Shown: positions 1 to 4,613 of the stretch, in pieces
Numbering within the stretch: the first letter of the stretch is position 1
Layout of the letters: every line of letters starts with the position of its first letter
Source: CANKHA01 sp034668785
Lineage (GTDB): Bacteria > Pseudomonadota > Alphaproteobacteria > Rhizobiales > Xanthobacteraceae
Direction: 5' to 3'
Assembly: GCA_034668785.1 (NCBI GenBank)
Contig: JAXDOS010000209.1
Coordinates: 1 to 5,000, forward strand
DNA length: 5,000 nucleotides
Program-made: the position numbers and the translations under genes
The notes under the pieces: model-generated
Told to the model about the DNA's origin: nothing
Seen by the model: the letters and a program-made list of their open reading frames with translations, nothing else
The model's database searches: none

Positions 1-354
1 GACGGTGCCGAGGCCACCCGCGACGCGCATGGAGCGGGTATTGGCGAAGGAGGGCAGGCGGCCGTCAAACATGCGTGGATCGAGCTCGTAGGGCTCGCGG
101 TTGACGTCCACATAGCAGCGCGGGAAATGCGCCCGCATGAGCGGATGGCCACGCCGGACGACACCGGCGAAGAGTTCATCGACAAATGAGTCCTCGGAGC
201 GGCGCAACGTCGCTAGATCAAGCCTTGAGGCAATCAGGAATTCAGGGGGGTAAATCCGGCCGCTGTGGGGGGAATTGAATACGACTGGGCTTCGCCATTC
301 TTCCGGCTTGAGTATCTCGAATGGCGGGTCGAACTCGTCTTTGACTTCATGCAT
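1..354 (-). CDS. N-formylglutamate amidohydrolase family protein (partial, 3' end outside window)
   Basis: This is the N-terminal 118 codons of a gene running off the left edge. The translation shows the family's opening block: VVFNSPHSGRIYP (about residues 24-36), then RRSEDSFVDELF (51-62), a HPLMRAHFPRCYVDVNREPYELD stretch (70-92), and FANTRSMRVAGGLGTV at the edge (103-118). The HSG, the D/E pair after RRSE and the DVNREPYE block are the conserved zinc-hydrolase-like features of the FGase family. Members release glutamate from N-formylglutamate in histidine breakdown, but many rhizobial copies lie outside hut operons and their substrate is unproven. No hut gene is visible here. The ATG at 354-352 gives a typical N-terminus (MHEVKDEFDPPFEIL). 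The frame stays open upstream without a better start, and the only SD-like run (AAAGGG) is distant, so the start is moderately certain. The gene is divergent from cpdR, an arrangement I recall from other Hyphomicrobiales. Confidence 0.88.
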   Translation of the reverse strand, partial: MHEVKDEFDPPFEILKPEEWRSPVVFNSPHSGRIYPPEFLIASRLDLATLRRSEDSFVDELFAGVVRRGHPLMRAHFPRCYVDVNREPYELDPRMFDGRLPSFANTRSMRVAGGLGTV

Positions 355-373
355 TGCCGGGGCGCGACCCTTT

Positions 374-383
374 CGGTCGAAAT
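374..383 (+). repeat. Direct repeat CGGTCGAAAT, copy 1
   Basis: This ten-base word recurs exactly at 569-578. The first copy lies 20 bp upstream of the FGase-like start codon and sits in a small inverted repeat, TTTCG-GT-CGAAA (371-382). Its position would suit an operator, but no regulator is identified. Confidence 0.3.
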
Positions 384-423
384 CCAGTCCTGTCGCGCCT
401 TTCTGCCGGCGCCGCAGCCTCTT

Positions 424-432
424 TATACTATA
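424..432. promoter_or_regulatory. AT-rich palindrome TATACTATA, possible -10 region
   Basis: TATACTATA is a perfect odd palindrome (TATA-C-TATA) and is conspicuously AT-rich within GC-rich sequence. Read on plus, TATACT (424-429) matches the sigma-70 -10 consensus at 5 of 6 positions. Read on minus, TATAGT (432-427) also matches at 5 of 6. Neither reading has a good -35 hexamer at 16-18 bp: the plus-strand candidate TTCTGC (401-406) is poor, and TTGGCA on minus (459-454) lies 21 bp away. It could serve the FGase-like gene, cpdR or both. This is inference from composition and position only. Confidence 0.25.
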
Positions 433-568
433 TTGGCCATCCTGAGCAGGCGTTGCCAAGATAGGGACGGGTTCACTCGATATTTACCGCCCATCAGGCT
501 TATGGAAGCTGACGGCCAGAGGGCGGGCCTGAACGGAATTTTCAGACGACGGCGGCCGCTTACCTCAA

Positions 569-578
569 CGGTCGAAAT
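569..578 (+). repeat. Direct repeat CGGTCGAAAT, copy 2
   Basis: This is the second exact copy of the word at 374-383, lying 69 bp upstream of the cpdR start. Unlike copy 1 it lacks the preceding TTT, so the palindromic context is not kept. A chance repeat of this length within about 300 bases is unlikely but quite possible. Confidence 0.3.
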
Positions 579-637
579 AGGCCACTGTTCCGGGCCCGGC
601 AATCGGGACGACTGTTCGGCGGAAACGCGCACGGCGC

Positions 638-643
638 AAGGAG
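638..643 (+). promoter_or_regulatory. Shine-Dalgarno sequence of cpdR
   Basis: AAGGAG stands 4 bases before the first ATG (648) and 7 bases before the second, adjacent ATG (651). The 7-base spacing is nearer the optimum, so translation may begin at 651, giving a protein one residue shorter that also matches the usual CpdR N-terminus better. Confidence 0.75.
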
Positions 644-647
644 CTAA

Positions 648-1010
648 ATGATGCCCAAGATTCTCCTTGCCGAAGACGACACCGACATGCGGCGCTTTCT
701 CGTCAAGGCGCTGCAGAATGCGGGTTTCGATGTAACTTCCTATGACAATGGCTTGTCGGCTTACCAGCGTTTGCGCGAGGAGCCGTTCGAACTACTGCTC
801 ACGGATATCGTGATGCCAGAAATGGACGGAATAGAACTCGCGCGCCGCGCTTCCGAACTCGACCCGGACATCAAGATCATGTTCATCACTGGCTTTGCCG
901 CAGTCGCCCTCAATGCGGATTCGGCCGCGCCGAAGAATGCCAAGGTCCTTTCCAAGCCGATCCATCTGCGCGACCTGGTCAACGAAGTGCAGAAGATGCT
1001 CGCGGCATAA
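648..1010 (+). CDS. cpdR: CpdR-type single-domain response regulator
   Basis: The 120-residue product is one receiver domain with no output domain, the usual CpdR size. The acidic pocket is E9-D10-D11 in LLAEDDTDMRRF, the phosphoacceptor is D53 in LLLTDIVMPEMDG, the switch threonine is T81 in FITGF, and the conserved lysine is K103 in SKP. In Caulobacter, CpdR is phosphorylated through CckA-ChpT. Unphosphorylated, it binds ClpX, brings ClpXP to the cell pole and primes degradation of substrates such as PdeA, linking the CtrA phosphorelay to proteolysis. Rhizobial orthologues affect cell cycle and symbiotic differentiation. The motifs RRFLVKALQNAGF and GIELARRASELDPDIKIMFITGFAAVAL are characteristic of this orthologue group, so I am confident of the name. 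A strong SD at 638-643 supports the start, with 651 as the alternative. The FGase-like gene is divergent on its left and a tRNA gene follows 62 bp downstream. Confidence 0.95.
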   Translation: MMPKILLAEDDTDMRRFLVKALQNAGFDVTSYDNGLSAYQRLREEPFELLLTDIVMPEMDGIELARRASELDPDIKIMFITGFAAVALNADSAAPKNAKVLSKPIHLRDLVNEVQKMLAA

Positions 1011-1031
1011 GGCCCGGATGATTCCCGTGGC

Positions 1032-1060
1032 TTGCCTCCCCTGGTGGGAGCCGATATGAC
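1032..1060 (+). promoter_or_regulatory. Candidate promoter of the tRNA-Val gene
   Basis: TTGCCT (1032-1037) and TATGAC (1055-1060) are separated by exactly 17 bp and each match the sigma-70 consensus at 4 of 6 positions. The preceding C makes CTTGCC, close to the alphaproteobacterial CTTGAC -35. The expected transcription start, about 1067, lies just before the mature tRNA 5' end. A CTCCC/GGGAG hairpin (1036-1040 with 1046-1050) overlaps the spacer; without a T-run it is a poor candidate for the cpdR terminator. Confidence 0.4.
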
Positions 1061-1072
1061 GGGCATCGGACC

Positions 1073-1147
1073 GGGCGCGTAGCTCAGCGGTAGAGCACTA
1101 CCTCGACACGGTAGGGGTCACAGGTTCAATCCCTGTCGCGCCCACCA
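1073..1147 (+). tRNA. tRNA-Val (anticodon GAC), CCA encoded
   Basis: The cloverleaf folds fully. The acceptor stem is GGGCGCG (1073-1079) with CGCGCCC (1137-1143), the discriminator is A1144 and CCA is encoded at 1145-1147. The D arm is GCTC/GAGC (1082-1085 with 1093-1096). The anticodon stem is CTACC/GGTAG (1098-1102 with 1110-1114), and the T arm is ACAGG-TTCAATC-CCTGT (1120-1136). The seven-base anticodon loop TCGACAC puts GAC at positions 34-36 (1105-1107), which reads GUC and GUU valine codons. The oddity is position 33, which is C (1104) where nearly all tRNAs carry U. The 3' neighbour of the anticodon is A37. The minus strand gives a false peptide frame across this gene. Confidence 0.96.
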
Positions 1148-1193
1148 CCCGGATTACTTGTAAACGCCGCCCCGCATCTCGGGCTTCCCGACA

Positions 1194-1222
1194 TTGACAG
1201 CCCGGCTGCTGCTGCTTATTGA
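1194..1222 (+). promoter_or_regulatory. Candidate promoter of rpmJ
   Basis: A perfect TTGACA -35 (1194-1199) is followed after 17 bp by TATTGA (1217-1222), which keeps only the TAT of the -10 consensus. The predicted start is about 60 bases before the rpmJ ATG. The rest of the 143-base gap between the tRNA gene and rpmJ shows only a small TCGGG-CTT-CCCGA hairpin (1179-1191) just ahead of the -35. That hairpin could end the tRNA transcript, but it has no T-run. Confidence 0.4.
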
Positions 1223-1290
1223 ACTCCCATACCTGAGGATCAGAAATATACGGTCGGGCGGCCTCAGTCCGGCGCAGCGGGAATTGAGTC

Positions 1291-1416
1291 ATGAAGGTCC
1301 GTAATTCATTGAAATCATTGCGCGGTCGCCATCGCGACAATCGCCTCGTGCGCCGCAAAGGCCGGGTCTACGTCATTAACAAGACCCACAAGCGGTTCAA
1401 AGCCCGCCAAGGCTAA
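1291..1416 (+). CDS. rpmJ: 50S ribosomal protein L36, cysteine-free (zinc-independent) type
   Basis: This is a complete 41-codon gene starting MKVRNSLKSLRGRHRDNR and ending KTHKRFKARQG. The pattern is that of bacterial L36: KVRNSLKSL, an Arg/Lys-rich centre, then GRVYVINKTHKRFKARQG. L36 is the smallest protein of the large ribosomal subunit and binds 23S rRNA near the peptidyl-transferase region. Classical L36 carries a C-x2-C...C-x4-H zinc site. This protein has no cysteine at all, so it is the 'C-minus' (YkgO-like) form, whose use does not depend on zinc. In many alphaproteobacteria this form is the only L36 and is not zinc-regulated; I cannot tell here whether a second copy exists. The SD is weak, with GGGA (1280-1283) 7 bases before the ATG. 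Its placement between a tRNA gene and a TPR gene, away from the large r-protein operons, is usual for this form. Confidence 0.95.
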   Translation: MKVRNSLKSLRGRHRDNRLVRRKGRVYVINKTHKRFKARQG

Positions 1417-1428
1417 CCCGGCCGCGCC

Positions 1429-1448
1429 GCAGCCGCTCACGCTGCTTT
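1429..1448 (+). terminator. Weak possible terminator after rpmJ
   Basis: GCAGC (1429-1433) can pair with GCTGC (1441-1445) across a seven-base loop, followed by TTT (1446-1448). The stem has only 5 bp and the T-run is short, so this is a marginal Rho-independent terminator. Nothing better lies in the 82 bases between rpmJ and the next gene. Confidence 0.25.
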
Positions 1449-1481
1449 GACGTCTCCGCCTCTTTTCGTCTCTGCCGCAAG

Positions 1482-1498
1482 CCTTTACAAGTTAAAGG
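1482..1498 (+). promoter_or_regulatory. Stem-loop abutting the start codon of the TPR gene
   Basis: CCTTTA (1482-1487) pairs perfectly with TAAAGG (1493-1498) around the loop CAAGT, and the ATG begins at the very next base. The only SD-like run, AAAGG, is the 3' arm itself and has zero spacing to the ATG, too close to work normally. An in-frame TAA (1493-1495) rules out an upstream start. The hairpin could modulate initiation or be fortuitous. Confidence 0.4.
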
Positions 1499-2110
1499 AT
1501 GGGCCAGCGAATCCATGCGCCGTTTCTCGCCGCATTGCTTGCCGCCACGTTGGCGGGTCCTGTTGTTGCCCAGACCAATCGTTGGGTGGATCCGCCAAGT
1601 AATTCGCGGCGCCTACAAGGTGGCGAGCAAACGCGGGATCTCAATTTCCTGTTCGAGGCGCTGAAGGTTGCTCCCGATGACAGTAGCGCCAGGTCGGTGG
1701 AAGAGCGCATCTGGGCGCTGTGGCTAAGTTCCGGCGGCGACACCACCGATCTTCTGATGAGCCGGGTGAAGACTGCGGTCGAGGCTAAGGATCTCGATTT
1801 GGCTCTCAAACTTCTCGATGCCATCATCGATTTCAGGCCGGAATATGTGGAAGGATGGGATCGGCGTGCCACGATCTATTACCTGAAGAAGGAATATGGA
1901 CGCGCAGTTGCCGACATTTCCCAAGTGCTGGCACGCGAGCCGCGCCACTTCGGCGCTCTGTTTGGTCTAGGCCTTATCATGCAGGAATTCGGTGACGAAA
2001 AACGCGCCCTCGATGTCTTTCGCCGCGCCCTTGCCATTGATCCGCGCCTGCAACGCGTGCCCGATCTGGTGAAGACCCTCACCGAAAAGATCGAAGGGCG
2101 CGATATCTGA
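1499..2110 (+). CDS. Exported tetratricopeptide repeat protein
   Basis: The 203-residue product begins with a Sec signal peptide: R4 and H6, a hydrophobic core FLAALLAATLAGPVV, and an A-x-A-like site giving likely cleavage after A24 (VVA|QT). The mature protein is therefore probably periplasmic. After a charged linker (about 25-80) come three TPR-like repeats. One is degenerate (about 83-116), and two are good matches at 117-150 (W120, A124, Y127, A136, P148) and 151-184 (G158, A170, F174, P182). TPRs form helical hairpins that bind partner proteins; no enzyme motif is present, and the partner cannot be guessed from context. The start at 1499 is forced by an in-frame stop at 1493-1495 and by the signal peptide, despite the lack of a properly spaced SD. 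The gene lies 82 bp after rpmJ and 82 bp before the hydrolase, on the same strand. Proteins of this kind next to L36 are, as I recall, common in Hyphomicrobiales. Confidence 0.88.
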   Translation: MGQRIHAPFLAALLAATLAGPVVAQTNRWVDPPSNSRRLQGGEQTRDLNFLFEALKVAPDDSSARSVEERIWALWLSSGGDTTDLLMSRVKTAVEAKDLDLALKLLDAIIDFRPEYVEGWDRRATIYYLKKEYGRAVADISQVLAREPRHFGALFGLGLIMQEFGDEKRALDVFRRALAIDPRLQRVPDLVKTLTEKIEGRDI

Positions 2111-2192
2111 TCGAAGGTCTCCCCACGGCTGCGGCGCCGATAGTTGCCCCGCCTGTTGCAACCTCCCTGTCATTTGCCCGTATCTCCTTCCG

Positions 2193-3170
2193 ATGTATCC
2201 GCTCTCGCGCATGATTCTCATGACCGTTGTTGTCGTGGTTGCGCTGCTCTGCGTTCTCGCTGCTGCCAGCGCGATCGGAGTCGTCGCCATCGAACAGGCA
2301 CATCCCGCAGCCGGACACTTCATCGAGGTAACGGGCGGACGCCTGCATGTTGTCGAACTCGGCCCTCGAGAGACTGCGCCCGTGGATCGGCCCGCCGTCG
2401 TCCTCATCCACGGTGCCAGCGGCAATCTTGAAGACATGCGGCTCGCGCTCGGCGAGCGCCTGAGCCGGCGCCATCGCGTCATCTTGATCGATCGCCCCGG
2501 CCATGGCTGGAGTGAACGCGGCGGGGGTGGCGAAGAAGCCTCGCCTAGCCGCCAAGCCGATCTGATCCAGGAAGCCGTGGATCGGCTTGGAATTAAGCGC
2601 CTCATTCTGGTGGCGCATTCCTGGGCCGGCGCTCTGGCCATGGCTTACGCGCTGGACCATCCTAAGAACTTGGCTGGTCTCGTATTGCTCGCGCCGGCGA
2701 CGCATCCGTGGTCCACCGGCATCGCCTGGTATTACAACGTCGCAACAGCACCCGTTATCGGGACTTTGTTCGCTTACACATTGGCCTTGCCGCTCGGCGC
2801 GATCGTCGCGGTGCCAGCCGTACCGTTAGTATTCGCGCCGCAGACACCGCCGGAAGATTACCTGCGCCGCTCCGCGCTGATGCTTGGCCTGCGCCCACGA
2901 GAGTTTCTTGCCAACGCCCGAGATGTTTCAGGTCTGCTTGCCTCGGTCACCCAGCAAGCGCCTCGTTATGGGGATATCCGCGTGCCCACCATCATCTTCA
3001 CGGGAGATCGCGACATCACCGTGTCACCGCGCATCCATTCGCAAGCACTGGCCGCGGCTCTGCCCAACGCCAAGCTCGTCATGCTCGAAGGCGTCGGTCA
3101 CATGCCGCATTACGCAGTGCCCGAGCGTATCGCGGCGGCGATCGATGAGATGGCGGAAGCGGCGAAATAA
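2193..3170 (+). CDS. Membrane-anchored alpha/beta hydrolase
   Basis: The 325-residue protein has one N-terminal transmembrane segment (about 12-33, VVVVVALLCVLAAASAIGVVAI) after a short Arg-containing head. The orientation is thus probably N-in, with the enzyme domain on the periplasmic side or in the membrane. A complete alpha/beta-hydrolase fold follows: the oxyanion HG motif VVLIHGASGN (69-78), IDRPGHGWSE (99-108), the nucleophile elbow LVAHSWAGA with S143, the acid in GDRDITV (D274 by spacing), and the histidine H303 in GVGHMPHY. A hydrophobic cap lies at about 178-215. The elbow is A-H-S-W-A instead of the usual G-x-S-x-G. The full triad predicts activity, but esterase, lipase, haloalkane or peptidase-like substrates cannot be told apart. 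No SD precedes the ATG at 2193; internal ATGs at 2211 and 2220 have none either, and no alternative start lies upstream in the gap. It converges on pyk with 6 bp between stops. Confidence 0.9.
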   Translation: MYPLSRMILMTVVVVVALLCVLAAASAIGVVAIEQAHPAAGHFIEVTGGRLHVVELGPRETAPVDRPAVVLIHGASGNLEDMRLALGERLSRRHRVILIDRPGHGWSERGGGGEEASPSRQADLIQEAVDRLGIKRLILVAHSWAGALAMAYALDHPKNLAGLVLLAPATHPWSTGIAWYYNVATAPVIGTLFAYTLALPLGAIVAVPAVPLVFAPQTPPEDYLRRSALMLGLRPREFLANARDVSGLLASVTQQAPRYGDIRVPTIIFTGDRDITVSPRIHSQALAAALPNAKLVMLEGVGHMPHYAVPERIAAAIDEMAEAAK

Positions 3171-3193
3171 CGTCGCTCAGACTTCGCTTCCGC
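3153..3193. terminator. Inverted repeat spanning both convergent stop codons, possible bidirectional terminator
   Basis: GCGGAAGCG (3153-3161) and CGCTTCCGC (3185-3193) are perfect 9-bp arms around a 23-base loop that contains both stop codons and the whole 6-bp gap. The loop can form a smaller GCGA/TCGC stem (3162-3165 with 3173-3176). A transcript from either side would fold this way, but no T-run follows on either strand. It is therefore not a classical Rho-independent terminator and may act as a 3'-end stabiliser or pause site. Confidence 0.45.
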
Positions 3194-4613
3194 TCTCGGC
3201 GCCGACGAAGGCGATCCGCAGCATGTTGGTCGCGCCGGGCGTTCCAAGTGGCACGCCGGCGACGATGATGACCCGCTGTCCGGCCTTGGCGAAGCCTTCT
3301 CGGAAGGCGATCCGGCAGGCGCGCTCAACCATGTCGTCCTGATCGTGCGCATCTTGGGCGACGACGCAGTGGATGCCCCACACCAGCGACAGCCGCCGCG
3401 CTGTCGAAAGATTGGGCGAAATCGCCACGATCAACGGCTTTGGACGCTCGCGCGAAACCCGCAGGCCCGTTGAGCCCGAACTTGTCCAACACACCAGCGC
3501 CGAAAGCTCCAGCGTCTCGGCGATCTGCCGGGCGGCGTCGGCGATGGCATCGGCGCCGGTCGCTTCCGGCGACGCGTGCTGAGCCTGGATGATCGAGCGG
3601 TAAAGCCCGTCGCCTTCCACTTCTTCGGCAATGCGGTTCATGGTGGCAACCGCTTCCACCGGATATTGGCCCGCCGCCGATTCTGCGGACAGCATCACCG
3701 CGTCGGCGCCTTCGTAAATCGCGGTGGCCACGTCGGAAACCTCGGCGCGGGTCGGCACCGGGCTGCTGATCATCGATTCCAGCATCTGCGTGGCAATGAC
3801 GACAGGCTTGCCGGCAAGGCGCGCGGTGCGGGTGATTTGCTTTTGCAGACCGGGCACCTTTTCCAGGGGCATTTCAACGCCGAGATCGCCTCGGGCTACC
3901 ATCAACGCATCCGCGAGATCCATGATCTCGCCGAGGCGAGTTAGAGCTTGCGGCTTTTCGATTTTGGCCATGACCGCGGCGCGACCGCGGGTGATCTTCT
4001 TGGCTTCGGCGATGTCTTCGGGCCGCTGGATAAACGACAGCGCGATCCAATCGATGCCGGTGTCCAGCGCCGCATCCAGATCGGAGCGATCCTTCGGAGT
4101 CAGCGCCGAAAGGGGAAGCGTGGCGTCAGGAAAGCTGACGCCCTTTCGATCCGACAGTTTTCCGCCGACCTCGACGCGGGCGACGATGCGGGTGTTGTCG
4201 GCTTCCTGCGCCATAAGACGCACCTTGCCGTCGTCTAGTAGCAGCGTATGTCCCGGCTCGACGACCTGAAATATCTCAGGGTGCGGCAACTGTATGCGCG
4301 TGGCATCGCCCGGAGCCGAATCGGAATCGAGCGTGAAGGTCTCTCCCTTCACAAGCATCGCCGTTCCGCCTGCGAAGCTGCCGATCCGCAGCTTGGGCCC
4401 TTGCAGATCGACCAGGATTCCGATGGGGCGGTTATGGTCCGCCTCAATGCCGCGGATCGTGGCGACGAGTTCGCGCATCCGCTCATGAGTCGTGTGACTC
4501 ATGTTGATGCGGAAAACGTCGGCGCCGGCTTCGAACAGCCGCGTGATCGTGGCGCGATCGGACGAGGCCGGACCGAGCGTCGCGACGATTTTGGTGCGGC
4601 GCAGGCGTCTCAT
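3177..4613 (-). CDS. pyk: Pyruvate kinase
   Basis: The protein converts phosphoenolpyruvate and ADP to pyruvate and ATP, the last step of glycolysis/Entner-Doudoroff, in the cytoplasm. At 478 residues it is the usual bacterial length and is complete. It opens with RRTKIVATLGPAS, followed by FRINMSH (R36, N38, S40) and LVDLQGPKLRIG (68-78). The B domain runs to about 170, with the DDGK element at 127-130. The active-site signature is AVMAKIEK (catalytic K217, metal ligand E219), followed by ARGDLGVE (D243), VIATQMLESM (T275, the substrate-binding helix) and RAEVSDVA. The C-terminal regulatory domain (about 350-478) includes the SSGSTGLRVSRERP loop (378-391) that contacts effectors in other pyruvate kinases. 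All key catalytic residues are present. The ATG (4613-4611) shares ATGA with the stop of the upstream DUF1036 gene, so translation is probably coupled; only a weak GGGA is seen ahead of it. Confidence 0.98.
   Translation of the reverse strand: MRRLRRTKIVATLGPASSDRATITRLFEAGADVFRINMSHTTHERMRELVATIRGIEADHNRPIGILVDLQGPKLRIGSFAGGTAMLVKGETFTLDSDSAPGDATRIQLPHPEIFQVVEPGHTLLLDDGKVRLMAQEADNTRIVARVEVGGKLSDRKGVSFPDATLPLSALTPKDRSDLDAALDTGIDWIALSFIQRPEDIAEAKKITRGRAAVMAKIEKPQALTRLGEIMDLADALMVARGDLGVEMPLEKVPGLQKQITRTARLAGKPVVIATQMLESMISSPVPTRAEVSDVATAIYEGADAVMLSAESAAGQYPVEAVATMNRIAEEVEGDGLYRSIIQAQHASPEATGADAIADAARQIAETLELSALVCWTSSGSTGLRVSRERPKPLIVAISPNLSTARRLSLVWGIHCVVAQDAHDQDDMVERACRIAFREGFAKAGQRVIIVAGVPLGTPGATNMLRIAFVGAESGSEV

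Larger units (their letters stand above)
355..647. other. Divergent intergenic region between the FGase-like gene and cpdR
   Basis: These 293 bases must hold the promoters of both flanking genes. I see no convincing coding sequence: two short frames cross it, but one is antisense to the FGase-like gene and neither resembles a protein. Visible structure is an AT-rich palindrome at 424-432, two copies of the ten-base word CGGTCGAAAT (374-383 and 569-578), and a small CTGAA/TTCAG inverted repeat (529-533 and 541-545). There is no TTAA half-site, so the consensus CtrA box TTAA-N7-TTAA that might be expected near a cell-cycle gene is absent. No clear -35/-10 pair for cpdR could be assigned. Confidence 0.6.

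Noticed and set aside
529..545. CTGAA/TTCAG hairpin in the cpdR upstream region as a small RNA or terminator
   Set aside because: The stem is short and there is no T-run, no paired promoter and no sign of a transcript; it is as likely to be chance.
265..651. A 128-codon plus-strand frame reaching the cpdR start
   Set aside because: Its first part is antisense to the well-supported FGase-like gene, the remainder has no recognisable protein features, and no SD precedes it.
1073..1200. tRNA gene as a possible integration site for a mobile element
   Set aside because: No integrase, no repeated tRNA 3' end elsewhere in the window, and the downstream neighbour is a conserved ribosomal protein gene.
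1098..1358. An 86-codon minus-strand frame ending in the peptide GATGIEPVTPTVSR
   Set aside because: The C-terminal peptide is the antisense translation of the tRNA-Val gene, a recurrent artefact in protein databases, and the rest is antisense to rpmJ.
2143..2162. GTTGC/GCAAC inverted repeat after the TPR gene as a terminator
   Set aside because: A 5-bp stem with a 10-base loop and no T-run is too weak to call.
1967..2705. Two long minus-strand frames (208 and 224 codons) antisense to the TPR and hydrolase genes
   Set aside because: Both are Arg/Ala-rich shadows typical of GC-rich DNA, while the plus-strand frames carry clear signal peptide, TPR and hydrolase motifs.
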